This document shows positions 1-12,462 of a stretch of DNA of 64,000 nucleotides, piece after piece. Position 1 is the stretch's first letter. The number at the start of each line of letters is the position of its first letter. Where the stretch lies: NCBI GenBank assembly GCA_039621445.1, contig CP154956.1, forward strand, positions 65,984,257-66,048,256, given 5' to 3'. A program made the translations under genes and the position numbers. The notes beneath the pieces are model-generated. The model was not told where the DNA came from, did no database searches, and saw only the letters and a program-made list of their open reading frames with translations. The stretch comes from Euglena gracilis (taxonomy: Eukaryota > Euglenida > Euglenophyceae > Euglenales).

Positions 1-680
1 GTACCCCAGAAATCCTCTAAAATGCCAGAAATTTTTGCCTTTTTTTCGATAAAAATTTCCTTAAATGTGGCCAAAAACTGCATTTCGAGTCCATGTGGGG
101 CATTTGGAGGGTTTCCCTGAGCTTCGCATCCATCTGAAAGTTTATCCTTTTGGCAATGCCTCTGTTTAAAGGTGGGAGGGTGTCCCAGTTGACCTTTGAA
201 GCAAACCCCCCAGGTTAAGGGAGCATATTCCCTCCTGGGGGGGTTGTTGGGCTTGGGTTGCAAACTTGTTTCCTCTGGCTGGCCTCGGGCTGGACCGTCT
301 GGACCCAGGCTGGGCATCATAATTATAAATTGGACAAGGGAATTCAAAAAAAATTCAATAAAAATTTTGCAGCTGACAAAAGAAAGTCTATAAAGAAAAA
401 TCCCTCAAAAGGGCCTTTTTTCATTTTTTGAGCATTTTTTCAAAAAAAAATCCGGCCCTTTGTATCGAAGAAATTTTCAGTTGCTCGGCAAGAAATGGGC
501 CGGCTGGCTGGGACAGCCGCCCCCCCCCCCCCAAAATGGGAAGGGGGGGTCACATGTCGTCCGATTGGTGTCCCAATGGAAACGTGACGTTCCCGCACCA
601 TTGGCGTGCGCTGGCCCCCCAGCCAGACCAAAGCAACAGGCGTGGTCCCACCCGCCAGCTGGCTGCCGGCGCCGCCACAG
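1..680. other. Non-coding sequence left of the C2-like exons
   Basis: No exon is recognised before 681. The stretch is mostly AT-rich with G/C runs (for example poly-C near 521). GC content rises after about 600, so an unrecognised upstream exon of the C2-like gene could sit just before 681. Confidence 0.4.
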
Positions 681-3600
681 GTGGGGACCGTCGGGGGGCG
701 GTTCGTGGTGGAGCGCGTCCCGACGGACCGCCGGCTGCGGCAGGGGACGCACACCGTGGAGCGGCCGTGGCACGGGCGGGGGCTCTGCCTGCGGGTCCTG
801 GAGTTGAAGGGCCGCTCCCCCGGGGGGCTGCACCTGCAAATCCAGGACGCCGAGGTGTGTGCACATGACAATTGGGCCGGTTGATCTGTGTGCTCTTTGG
901 TGATGAATGGCACGTTTCAGTGGGGTACTGTGGGTTTTTTTGGCTTTTGTATTCTGAGAGTGTCCACCTGCTTTTATGTCGAAGCCTGGCAGGGCTGTAA
1001 GGGCAGGCCTGGTGGGGGGAGGGTCGGACCCCCCAACCAGCAGGTGGGGTGCAAGGAAGTTTTTGGCCTTCGGCGCCGAAGGAAAATTTTGACCCAAAAA
1101 ATCTGCACCCCCGAACATACGGGACGGCCTGGTGGGGGGGGGGGGTGGTCGAACCAGGTTTTGAATAGTGCTGAGCTCTTTATAAGCGCGCCCCCACCCC
1201 TTCATTGACCCCGGCCCGGCGGCCCGACGGCCCGGCAGCCCGGCGGCCCGGCGACCCGGCGGCCCGGCCGGCAGCCCGGCGGCCCGGCGGCCCGAAAAAC
1301 GCTCGTTTTCGGCTCAAAACAGTTTTTCTGGGTCCGGGAGGCCAAAAAACATCGTTTCGGACAAAAAAAAAATTTTCGGTTTTTTTCGACTTTTTCGACC
1401 CGGTTTTGACCCAAAGTCAATGGGTCGGCGGCCCAAAACGGGGCGCTGGCGGGTCGAAAAACGCTCGTTTTCGGCTCAAAAACAGTTTTTCTGGGTCCGG
1501 GAGGCCAAAAAACATCGTTTCGGGCAAAAAAAAAATTTTCGGTTTTTTTCGACTTTTTCGACCCGGTTTTGACCCAAAGTCAATGGGTCGGCGGCCCAAA
1601 ACGGGGCGCTGGCGGGTCGAAAAACGCTCGTTTTCGGCTCAAAAACAGTTTTTCCGGGTCCGGGAGGCCAAAAAACATGGTTTCGGGCAAAAAAAAATTT
1701 TTCGATTTTTTTCGACTTTTTTCGACCCGGTTTTGACCCAAAGTCAATGGGTCGGCGGCCCAAAACGGGGCGCTGGCGGGTCGAAAAACGCTCGTTTTCG
1801 GCTCAAAAACAGCTTTTCCGGGTCCGGGAGGCCAAAAAACATCGTTTCGGGCAAAAAAAAAATTTTGCGATTTTTTTCGACTTTTTTGGCCAAAAACGGC
1901 CAAGTCGAACAGAGGGAAAAGTGTACAAAATGGCCTGAAACGGCCCAAATTGGCCAAAAAACGCCCGTATCTCAGGCTGGGCGGGGAGTTGCGGGGAAAC
2001 CAAAATCCCAGTAGATAGAGCGTTCCAAGGGCTTCAATTTAGGTCTCCGGACATTTCCTTTGATTTTGCATCATTTTCGAGAAATTTTGAAAACATCAAT
2101 TTTTTGACCCCCCACCCCCCGAAAACGGCTAAGTCGGACAGTGGGAAAAGTGTACAAAACGGCCATCTGCGCCGAAAACGGCCGTATCTTGGGCTGGGCG
2201 GGGAGTTGCGGGGAAATCAAAATACCGGTAGATGGGGCGTTCCAAGGGCTTCAAATTAGGTCTCCGGACATTTCCTTTGATTCGGCTTCATTTTGGAGAT
2301 ATTTTGAAAATTGACATTTTTTGGCCGAAATGGCAGAGTCCAAAGGGGGGGGGGGCTTATCCAGGGGGGCGGGCCGATCCTACCCAGTTTGGACCCCTTC
2401 GCGCGTGAATAACTCGGGCCTGGCGGGGAGTTGGGGGTCAAACCCAGGTGATTCGGAAACTAGAAATCCAGTCGCTCGCGACTGAAAAAAAAAATTCCGG
2501 GAACCGGGCCGGGATCATGGTGATAATCCGTCGGTTCTCTTGGTGGCCCCGACCCGGGGGGGGGGGGAGGGGGGGGGGCGGGGGGGGGGGTTTCGCCGGT
2601 GGTAAGCTTCGCTCTTACCCATAAAAGGATAAGAGCTCAGCGACCCCCCACCTACCATGATGGGGTGGGGGTGGTCAACCCCCCACCCACCACCCAAAGG
2701 GTTTTGGGGATTCTTGTTCAGCCCTGAAGCCTGGGGGGGTCCAGATGAAGAAATTTGGGCTGGAAAAAGATTTCTGTGTTTGTGTTTGCGTGTTTGAAAG
2801 GCAGACGGGTGGCTAATGGTCTGCCCAACCCCCCCCCCAGTGGTTGCAGCAATGACAGCAAATGTGCTTTATTTAGCGCGTGGATCCAGTACCTCCTTTG
2901 CTTTTGAGCCAGTAATAACATTGATGAGGCATCATCATCATCTTTGTTATTATAATCATCATGTATTATTATCACAATGATTGCTATCGTCGTGGTGGCG
3001 GTGATGGTGGTAGTTCCCTGGGCCCCACAGACCCGACACATGGTGCATGTGCATGTGCACGCATCTTGAAGCATTATCAAGCATCTTATTTTCTTTCTTT
3101 CTTTCTTTCCGTTTGAGTGCGCTCCAGCGTTGTCCCTCGTGTGTCCCGCAGTTGCTGCAGCAGGCCAGCGTGGAGGACGCCCTCAACGCGTACTTTACAC
3201 TGGAGATGGCGGAGGACGAGGCGGTCACGCTGCGCCTGCTGCACGACGGCGACGTGTTGGCAACAGGCCGCTTCCTGTCCAGGGCGCCCCACGCTTCAGC
3301 CCACCCCCAGCCCCCCCATCCCCCACCCTTTGGGTTAACCAACTGAAGGATGACCTACCAACCCTCTGGTGTGCCTTTCCATGGGTACCCCCTGTGTCCA
3401 CCTAACACGCTGGTCTACTGAACACCTCTTGTTTGGACCTGGACTGCAGCTTTTGTCACCAAAGTGTTTGTTGGGCACGGGGGGTCAATAGTTGTTTGTA
3501 ATTTTGATGTCACCAACCTTTATGGAACATCCAGGCACTTTGGATCATTCGGGGGGGGGGGGTTGGATCTCAACCAACAATTCCTTGATTTATTATCCCC

Positions 3601-3928
3601 CTCCTTCGATGGACCAAGCGAGCCAAATTGGGTCGCACTATGGAATTCAGTACGCGGTGCATGGGGTCAGCCCTGGGGTGAGGTGGGCTGTGACGGGAGG
3701 TGACGGGCTCTCCTTTGCATGGGCAAAGGTTTTGGCCACCGACGGGCCCTGCGGGTGGCCGCCCACCTCCTCCAGTCCGCAGCCCCGGTGGAGGTGGCGC
3801 TGTACGGGGCGGACGGTCGGGTGGACTGTGAAGTGGTGCTGGAGCGTTTGGCGGACGGCCCGCTGGGGTACTCCTTCGGCTCCCGGGAGGAGATGCTGGC
3901 CGCCCCCTCGCCCATCGTGTTGCGGTAG
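681..3928 (+). CDS. C2-domain-like protein, 3' exons (5' end not found)
   Basis: Three exons join in frame: 681–854, 3152–3276 and 3757–3928 (stop TAG 3926–3928). The first intron is conventional (GTGTGT...CCCGCAG, 2.3 kb). The second is nonconventional: CAGGGC at 3280 pairs with GGGCCCTG ending at 3751, leaving 3 nt before and 5 nt after the stem. The joined product has strands typical of a C2 beta-sandwich, such as LCLRVLELKG, VTLRLLHDGDVLATGRF and VEVALYGADGRVDCEVVL. C2 domains usually bind membranes or partner proteins, often with Ca2+. I do not see a clear set of Ca2+-binding aspartates, so this may be a non-Ca2+ C2. No start codon is identifiable and upstream exons are missing. The final TAG lies in GCGGTAGG, so a further donor there is possible. 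Exon structure is moderately secure; the family call is tentative. Confidence 0.5.
1205..1890. repeat. GGCCCGGC microrepeat followed by a ~163-bp tandem repeat (four units)
   Basis: From 1208 to 1288 the sequence is a degenerate GGCCCGGC array. Four successive units of about 163 bp follow, recognisable by GCTCGTTTTCGG at about 1301, 1463, 1626 and 1790. Each unit also holds GGTCCGGGAGGCC and GGGTCGGCGGCCC. The array lies in the first intron of the C2-like gene. Long open frames across it come from the repeat, not from a gene. Confidence 0.9.
1895..2440. repeat. Two diverged direct-repeat units, ~218 bp apart
   Basis: GCGTTCCAAGGGCTTCAA and CTCCGGACATTTCCTTTGAT each occur twice, near 2020–2070 and 2238–2285. 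GGGCGGGGAGTTGCGGGG also occurs in both. This is an older tandem duplication in the same intron. Poly-G/poly-C filler follows to about 3100, with no exon recognised. Confidence 0.75.
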
Positions 3929-6723
3929 GCTGGTGGGGCCGGGGACGTGGCAGTGCCTGTGTCCCGATGCCTCAGCCTCCTTCTTGTGAAGCCTGAGTCA
4001 ATTGTGGTGGATCCCTGGCGAACCCAAAGTGGATTATCACAGTGATTTTTTTTTCAATGAGCAGGTGGTTGGTGGTGATGCACCTCCTCACCTCTTTGTT
4101 TAAGCTGAAAATATGGGTAAGAAGCATCCAATCACTTAGTCACTGGCCGACCCCAGGGGGGGGGGGACTGGTTTTTTCGGAGTGACTGACTTTTTTTTGA
4201 CCCAGACCCCCTCCCCCCCCCCGGGGGTGGGGGGTCGGCAAAAAACCACTAAAGTGACCCGGCCCCAAAGGCGCCAGAATTTTTTTTGGCCTTTTTTGCA
4301 TGTTTTTGGTCAAATTTCCTTTGGATTCCAGAGTGGCCGACCCCCGGGGGGGGGGGGGGGGGGTAGTGACTGTTTCCCGAAGAAGAAGAAAAGTGACTGA
4401 CTGGTTTTTCGAAGAGTGGACTGATCCCCCCTTCCCCCCCGGGGGGGTCGGTAAAAAATTGTATGATAAGAAGCTGTGGGGCAGTGCTGGGACAGGGGGA
4501 GCGGTCCTGAATAGTAACAGGGTGAGCGTTTTTCGATTTGGATAAAATCTGTCTTGTGTCTTGCGGAGATTTTTTTGCTTTTTTTGACTTCTGTTGAACT
4601 ATTAGAAAGTTTTCACCTGGTTCTTTCTGTGTCCATATTTTTTGTTAATTTTATTTTTTTGCCCAACAAATTGCATATGTTTGGTCAGCGGATTTCGTAT
4701 TTGAGTAAATTGTGAAAAAAAAATTGTGTAGAAATGGTTTTTTTTTAATTGGACCGACAAGTTTTCAATAATTCAAGGCGGGTTTGGGTATTGCTGGCTA
4801 GGTCTCACCTTCCCTAAATCATCCCACAACATCCCAACATCCCGTTGGGCTTTGAAATACACAGGCGTTTGTGCTGTAGGCTTTGGGGAGACCTGTCTCG
4901 AGCGCCACAACTGTCAATGTCATGGCTGCCATCCCCTCTCCTGAGGCACCAAGGCACAGCAAAGGGAGCAAAAAGCAAAGCTTTATGTGTTTGGATTTGA
5001 AATGGGCCTGAGCGTGCACATGTGAGAATGAATCCCTTGTGACGATAATGACCTCCCGATTATTTGTGAATTAATGACCTCCCCATTTCCCCATTTGTAA
5101 GGACCAAAATTGTCCATCGATGTGATAAATTACCAGGCTGGGTTGGTAATTTCTCAAAATTGGTGGGAATTGCCCAATGGGTTGTTATCAGTGTGGGGCG
5201 TCGTATCAGAGGGGTTCGTTCTAAATGTGGTTTGCATTCGCTGCAAATGGTGGGCCCATCCCCCCCTCTGGGACACAGCCACTAGCCGGTGCCATACCGC
5301 CCCAAAGCCGATCCATGCTGGGCACAGCCTCCCCCCCCCCCGCCTGGTGACCCTTATTGGCCCACCACTGCCGTGGGTCCGCCTTTCTTTTTTGGACAGC
5401 TCCCCACCGTGCCTTCTCTCTCCTCCGCCATCCTTGCTGTCTCTCCTGCCTGCCCCTGCCCACCCTTGTCAAATTCAACCTTGTATGATAGAGAGGTGCC
5501 GTGCGCCAAACCTGAGCGTGTTAAATATGTGTATCGCTTCGAGTTGGGGTGGTGGTGGGACGTTGCAAAATGCAGGAGGTTTGGGAAATCGCACACAGAG
5601 GCCACACAGGGCAGCCACAAAATTTAGAGATGGCACTCACCATGGGTGTTACCCCCATCCACCCTGCGATCCAGGAGGAGGATGGGGTCCCCCAATGTCG
5701 CGCTGTCTGAATCGTTTGAGTGTTTCCCAAAAAATTTTCTGGCACTTTGTGCCGACACCCGTACCCGGACCTCCGGCACAGGACACTTCCTGGGGGGGGT
5801 CGACCCACCTCCCACCAGGCTGGGGGATCTTCCGAGTTAAAAAAAAACCTGTTGTTGATTAGAGGTTGGTGCCCTCCCCCCTCACCAGCGGCGGCAGGTC
5901 CCCCCCCCCCCAGGCAGGGGAAGCACCGCTGAATGGGTATCCTGGAAACCCAATGTTTGGTGGGGGGTCGACTCCCTCCCCATTGTGATGGGGGGGGGCA
6001 TGGCACACAATCACAATGGGGAGGGAGGCATTGGCGTTAGGGGATTTTGAGGGGGAACGCTCGAAGGGCGACAAGAAGTTAACAGTTTGTTGCATAAATA
6101 AATGGGCAAAGTGGTACAGTATTACATCTTGAATTTCCCAGCCCGGAGGGAGGGTCCAGACCAGTATTTTGATTTTGACGTTAAAATCATGCATTGCCAC
6201 CCGATTGGCAGCGATACACTAACAGGTTTTCATATACACCATACCACCAAAAGGCGCGAGACAGAAACGGGTTCAATTTGAAAACCGGTCATAACTCAAT
6301 AGAAGAGGGTGGGGGGGATCGACCCTCCTACCCCCCCCCCCACCAGCTTCCCTGTACTGTCCTGGGGGAGAGGGGTGGGGGATCGCTTTGTGCTATGGGC
6401 CTCCCACAGCAGCCCCCCCCCCTCCCGCCCTCCACGGGGTTGAGTTTTGGTCCCAGCTCGGCTGATCGAGGTAAATTTCCCTTGAAAATGGCCATTTTTG
6501 GGCCCTGTCCCTTCGGCATGGGGCATGTGCTGTAAGCACAACCCACCCCAAAACCGATGGTTTGTCAAAAAGGTGCCTGCCCACAACTCATGAATCTAAA
6601 CCCGTCCAACCCAGACCCTGATTGGCCTCTCCCGACTGTCCATTGCGTGGCCCGACACATCCAATTAAAGCCTCAACCACGTCGGCCCCCTCTCCGTCGG
6701 ACTCTCCTCCACCAGTGACCACG
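3929..6723. other. Intergenic, no exon recognised
   Basis: This stretch between the C2-like gene and HSCB holds poly-C/poly-G tracts (around 4155–4450, 5330–5345, 5870–5910, 6300–6420) and AT-rich filler. I see no GC-rich exon with a recognisable family match. The HSCB promoter should lie at its right end, but I cannot point to a specific element. Confidence 0.5.
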
Positions 6724-9576
6724 ATGCGGCGTTTGTGCGCCACTGCGCTCCCCAACCTACGCCTGTGCCGGCGGTACGCCACGGCCGAGGCGCCGAACTA
6801 CTTCGCGCTCTTCGGCTGGGAGCCGCGCTTCCCGCTGGACACCGCGGCCCTCGCCAAGGCTGCCCGCGCCTTGCAGAGCGAGTGCCACCCTGGCCAGGCC
6901 CCTCCCCTTCCCCTTCGGGAACTCTGGCAACCTGAGCCTTTTCTGTGACCTTGGAACTTGGCCACTTGCATGTGTGTGTCTCCTGAGGATTGCGGTGGTT
7001 GCTATACTTCCAAGCAAAAGTTGTCAGTTGAAAACCTAAGTTTTCTGGACTTGTTGTGAAAAGGGACCTCGTTCAGCAAAGGTGTGGCAACTGACGCACA
7101 CCACACTGGAATCTGGCACGTTTTGGTATCCACCTGGTTTTACAAGAAACCCACCAGGTTCAGTGGAAACCCACTCAGATGGGAAGAGTCCATCTATAAA
7201 GCATTGTCTTTCTTTTATCCCCTTTCTGCGAGCCTTTGATGGTGAGACAGGGGAGAGTGATCTTTTCCCCTTCCTTGAGAGTTTGGTGCCTGACACGGAT
7301 AAGATGGTTGGTAAGTCCCCCGACGCTGTGAGAGAGGCACAGGACAAGTCCGCCGTCAGGGTCCTCTGCAGCGAACCCCAAAATAACCCAATTCTTATTT
7401 CCTTGTGCCTATCTATGTAACACACTTATACAGTGTTCGAGCAAGAATGAGGGCTGAATCTGGACTGATGGGTTTGGTGTGATGCTGCATTCTTCATTCT
7501 GGGTACACAGCTGCAGATTAAAGAATTTGTTCTCTTACCACCTCTGCGGCTCACCCCCCTTTGTGGCTGAATACCAGTGGAAATCACCCCCAAATGTTAT
7601 GGGGGCCCTGCAATTGTTCATCAATGAGGGCTATGAAACCCTCCGCAACCCCCACACTCAGCCAAGGCAGGTGACAGTTGCCCAAACCAACAAGAAAAAG
7701 GGACACATCAGACAGACTGGTCCCGAGATCCCGGGGGGGGGGACCCAAATTGGGTATACTGAGTTGCTTCTTCCAACAGTTCTTATCCTTTTCCCCGTGT
7801 GTATTGAATCCCAAGGTTTGAGTTGTTGGATTCTTCACCTTTGAATAATAAATAATAATATATTCTATTCATTGTTTATCAGAAGTTCATTTGGAATTTG
7901 TGTTCAAAAGTTGACATTTTTCTGCAAGCAAAGTTTTGACATCCACTGTCCAATGCCGATCGATTCTGGCACTGGAATTTGTGATCCCGAATAGAATGAC
8001 AAGGTTTGGACAACGTTCAAACGTATTGCTTGCAAACCTGACCGAGGCAGGCCCGGTTCCCACTGGGGTTCTCCAACTGGTGCCCCTTCCATTTCCCATG
8101 CTTCTTCCACCTGTCGAAAAAGCCCCCCCCCCCCAACCCCGATGGGTTGCCCGCCATGCCAGCGAGCCACCCACCTGCTGAGCCTGAAGGGCGTGGACAC
8201 CACCAACATTGTACTGGCCCCAGAGTTCCTGATGGAGATGCTGGACGTGGGCACGGGGGGCCTCGTTGACCTTCAACATACGTTCGAATTTCTGTTTGAA
8301 TAATATTGCACCCTTGATAGCTGCAATCCAAATCGAAGCGAAAACTTGCCCAGAGAAGTCCCAACCTATGAAATCTCAAGGGGAAACCATGAGGCGTCAA
8401 TGGTCTTTTGGCCAATTTGATCATTTGGCACCAGTGGTTCTCAGTGGGAGCACTTTTTTTGTGAACCAGGTGGCCGTCGCTTAACCCGAAGTGGTCCCCA
8501 TCCTCCCAAGTTGGTGGTTCAGCCAGCCAGCAGCCTTTATCCAACTCTGGACCCCCCCATCAACGAGTTTAATTTTTCGCTGCCGCCCTTTGGCGGCTGG
8601 ACGGTAATGAATTTTTGGCCTTTTGGGATTCAGTATGGGCAAAAAAATGGGTCGGATTTGGGCTGGCCAAGGCAATTATATGGGCAAAAAAAAAAGGATT
8701 TCTCGCATAATTGACAGTTTTGGGGGCTTTTTTGCGCTTTTGATTTTTTTTTTGGTACCCGGTTCGACCCTGGGTTGGGCCCAGTTCCAGCCAGGGGACC
8801 CATATGGGGGGGGCTCCAACCAACCAACTCTGGACTAGGTGACGCCCTGAATTAGGTTTCAAACGTCAAACCAGCTTTAAAGCAAACCCAGAGCCACTGG
8901 TAGCCAGTTTCAGTCAGCCCGACTTGAACAGGTTGGACCAATCGCAGGGGGACCGCTGTGGCCCGGATGGAGCTGCTGTCGCTGGTGGAGCACCCGGACG
9001 AGGCCCAACGGCAGCAACTGCAGCGGCAGTCGGAACAGTTCATGGAGCAGCAGAAGGCGGTCTTGCGCCCGTGGGACCCCCTTCCTTGGGCAATGTGCCT
9101 GCCCTCTTCGTTGATGTGGGTCAGAATCAACGACTGCGGTCGACCACAAATCGTTCATGGCAGCACTTTTCCTATTCGCCTTTCATCTTAAAGGATGCAC
9201 GTTTTTGGGATGGTCGTACCGTACCCCCCCCCCCGTGTCCAACGAACACCCCCTGTTCAGATGGCAATTGTTGTCACCTGAGTGTTTGTTGGACCACCGG
9301 GGGGGGGGGGGGTCAGACACAGCAAACTAGGCCAGAAGCGAAGCCAGTGCCAACCATAAACAGATGGAAAGCCTTAGTGCAACTATGGAATGGGGTGAGT
9401 CCCTCTTCCCCCTCACAGCGGGTCCTGGCCCCCAGCAGCTTGAGGCGGCGTTCGAGGCGGGGGACCTGGACCGGGCGGCGCAGCTCACCGGCCAGCTGAA
9501 GTTCTTCATCAACACCACGGAGACCATCAAGGAGAAGCTGATGGGGGCAGGCTGGGTGAGCACCGCCAAGCACTGA
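6724..9576 (+). CDS. HSCB: HscB / Jac1-type J-domain co-chaperone of mitochondrial Fe-S cluster assembly
   Basis: HscB docks the scaffold ISCU onto the mitochondrial Hsp70 and stimulates its ATPase during Fe-S cluster transfer. Exons: 6724–6891, 7298–7353, 7616–7670, 8163–about 8246, about 8964–9047, 9433–9576 (stop TGA), roughly 196 aa. Human HSCB is about 235 aa and bacterial HscB about 171. Exon 1 starts MRRLCATALPNLRLCRRYA, an Arg-rich, acid-free presequence expected for mitochondrial import. NYFALFGWEPRF follows, the J-domain opening. The catalytic HPD is split by intron 1: CAC CCT in exon 1, GAT opening exon 2 (HPDKMVGKSPDAVREAQ). Exon 3 gives INEGYETLRNP, exon 4 RATHLLSLKGVDTTN and EFLMEMLD. 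Exon 6 gives the HscB C-terminal coil (FEAGDLDRAAQLTGQLKFF). Introns 1, 2 and 5 are nonconventional CAG/CTG introns, intron 3 is GT–AG, and the exact end of exon 4 is unresolved. Identification is secure. Confidence 0.93.
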
Positions 9577-10469
9577 TGGGCTTCAGGGCCCCGCACTGCT
9601 GCTGCACTGGCCCATTCCCCGTTGGGGGAGACAGCAGTGATGCACAGTTTTTGCCCGCCGACCGCTGTGTGCAATGCAACTGCAAACGCCCCCCAAATGG
9701 AGGTAATGTACACTGGTACGATGCGAGTTGCCTCCTGCGGATACGTAACGCTCCTCGGGTGGTTGAAAAGAACCCACAGATTTACCGAGAAGCCTGGAAT
9801 GTTGAACAGAGGCTGAAGGTGTCACCCCACAATACATTCCAGGGAGTAGGGTCAAGAGTGGGTGGTGAAAAAAGAAGAGGTCTTTTTTTCAGTGTGTTTG
9901 TCTTCTGGAGTAATTTTTTTCGAGGTTTTGGAGATGCTTTTGAAGAATAATTATTGATCTGCCCCCTTGTGATTTCTTCAATGGTCTCTTAGTCCATCGA
10001 GTTCAGAAGAAGTTGGGTCATTTGGTTGAAATTGCACGCCATCTTTCGCATTTTTTGTTGCTTTTTTCAATGATGGGCAATGTTCTTTTGAGCTTTCTTA
10101 TTTTGGCATTTGCTAACTTGGCATTTGCTTTTACCGAAAGCATTGTCAGCAACAGCATCCTTTATCTATGGACTGAATTTGAGATTCATTTTTCCCGTGG
10201 TCTACATAGTTGTGCGTAACCCGGGAGGGATTGATGCTGTGCTGTCTGGAAGCGCTTGTTCATTGACGACCAAGTGTGACACCCCCCCCCCCCGGGAGAC
10301 CGTCATGCCCAAGAACCTGTCAGGGTGTCCACTACCGGCCAACCTGTCAAGTGACAGTTTCCTGGGGGGCGTCTCAGCTCGCCTGCCAACATCCAGCCCA
10401 ACCCACACCGTTCGCCGCCCCCATCGCCCCCTTCACCCATTCCACAGCCAACCCCACCGCCCCGAACGG
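9577..10469. other. Intergenic, no exon recognised
   Basis: AT-rich sequence with a poly-C run near 10280. A hydrophobic open frame around 10013–10219 has no family resemblance and low GC, unlike true exons here. Confidence 0.45.
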
Positions 10470-11074
10470 ATGGACAAGCGCGGCAACCAGATCACGACCA
10501 AGCTGATGAACGAGAAGCAGACTGGTGCCCGGGACGGCACGTGGCCCAGAGAATGCCCCCCACCGGAGGGTGCGCTCCACTCTGCCAGCAGGAGAGCAGG
10601 AGGTGTTCAGCCAACACCACTCCACCCCCCGAACCACACCAACCACACAAGTTGAGTGCATGGTCCCTACAGCGCTGGAATTACACCAGAGGTGCTCACC
10701 TGGCCAGGGGGAGCAACACAGGAGCAATGGTCTGAGGGAGCTCTGGCCACTCACCAGCGAAGTTAGTGCCAGCCATGAACAGACAAGAAGCCTCAGTGCA
10801 CCAAGGGGGAGGGGCTCCTCCTGGTATCCCCTGACGCGGACGCACGACGGCCTGCGGGGCCACCAGCACGTCGTGGCCAAGTCGGAGAGCCACAAGCACC
10901 ACCGGAACCACCAGGTCACGGAGGTGGACCTGCTGCGGGCGAAACTGCTGGCGTCCGGGCCGTCCATCCCGGAGATCTTTGAGGGGATGGACCGTGACAA
11001 AGGTATGTGGGTGGTCTCTCCCGCTACATGATGTTGCGATCTGTTGTGTGTGGGGTCCAGAGTTGAGTTGTGGC

Positions 11075-11136
<62 letters not shown>

Positions 11137-11167
11137 TGTTTGGTGTGTGTGTGTGTGTGTTGTGTGT

Positions 11168-11198
<31 letters not shown>

Positions 11199-12368
11199 TG
11201 TGTGTGTGTGTGTGTGTTGTGTGTGTGTGTGTTGGTGTGTGTGCTGTGTTGTGGTGTGTTGTTGTGGTGTTGTGTGTTTTTGTGTGTGGTGGTGTGTTTG
11301 TGTGTGTGTGTGTGTGAGTGTGTGTGTGTGTACGTGCCTGTGTGACACGTGTGCACAGTGTTTGGGTGGTTTTTAATTCATATTACAAAACAGTCGGTTC
11401 GTTGATTTTGGGAGCTTTGGAGGAATGAAAAATAGGGGGGAGCATGACCCCCGACCAGCCACCCAATCAAACCATGTCATTGTTTTATATCCTGAAAGCA
11501 AAATTCAGAACGTTGAGTTTTTTGTTGTTTGAACGTTGAAGTTTTGTTAGCCAATTTTTCCCTAAAATGCCTTCTAGGAGCAAAAAGCGGTCTCGAAGCA
11601 CCACGATTGGTGGGCCATTTCAGCTCCTCGGGTCCAGGGTGGTTCGGCTGGAGGCTGTATCATATCCGCAGATGGAGTGGTCAGCAGCCATGACTTCCGC
11701 ATTTGCGGTTGTGAAGGACCTGGACCTGGGTCAGGGACTGGATCTCCCAAAGCCCCACACGGACAACCTCTTCCAAGTGGTGGCCACAACCTGGTGGACG
11801 ACCCTCCGGAGTGTTGCGAGGGACACCATGTCACTGATTCACCCTACATAAAACCCACTGTACCTCCCCCCCCCTTATCTAAGCACCACTTTTGTCCAAG
11901 CACCCCCCAGTCTTTACCAATCATTTCAAAGGTGATGGAGTTCTCAGGCAGGCTGCTGCTAAGAGAAATATCTCGAAAATTTCGACATTTTAGAAACCGA
12001 AGCTTGATTTGGTGTATATAGTTATTATTATTTGCATTAAATTATCCAAATTTCTTTGAGCTCAACAATCGACCCCCCCCAAAAAATAAGGGTAATTTTT
12101 CTTTTTCGGCTTGAAGCTCTGGATTTTTTGTAGTCCGATCCCCCCCGTTTCTCTAAGCACCATCATCCCCTCTGGTATTTACCCATATTTTGACAAAATA
12201 CCCCCCCCCGGTCCCGACCCATCTTTTTCAACTCACCCGGGGGATTGCCTACACCCCACACCCCACCCCTCCCCGCGGGACAGCCAAAAGTGCCTCGGCA
12301 TTTGGCCAAGGCACTCTGGCGCCAGAAGCACAGAAAAGTGCTTTTGTTGGCTGATTTCTGACCCAGGC

Positions 12369-12462
<94 letters not shown>

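Noticed and set aside
1205-2014. 269-codon open frame
   Set aside because: It runs through the GGCCCGGC microrepeat and the 163-bp tandem repeat; the protein repeats with the DNA period and has no family signal.
8246-8964. A GT–AG intron between HSCB exons 4 and 5
   Set aside because: GTGGGC is a possible donor, but no AG near 8964 gives the right phase. The 3' side fits CTG plus 5 nt, yet no matching 5' stem strand was found, so the junction is left open.
10374-11348. 324-codon minus-strand frame with long His/Thr runs
   Set aside because: Mostly the antisense of the GT microsatellite and of the EF-hand candidate exons.
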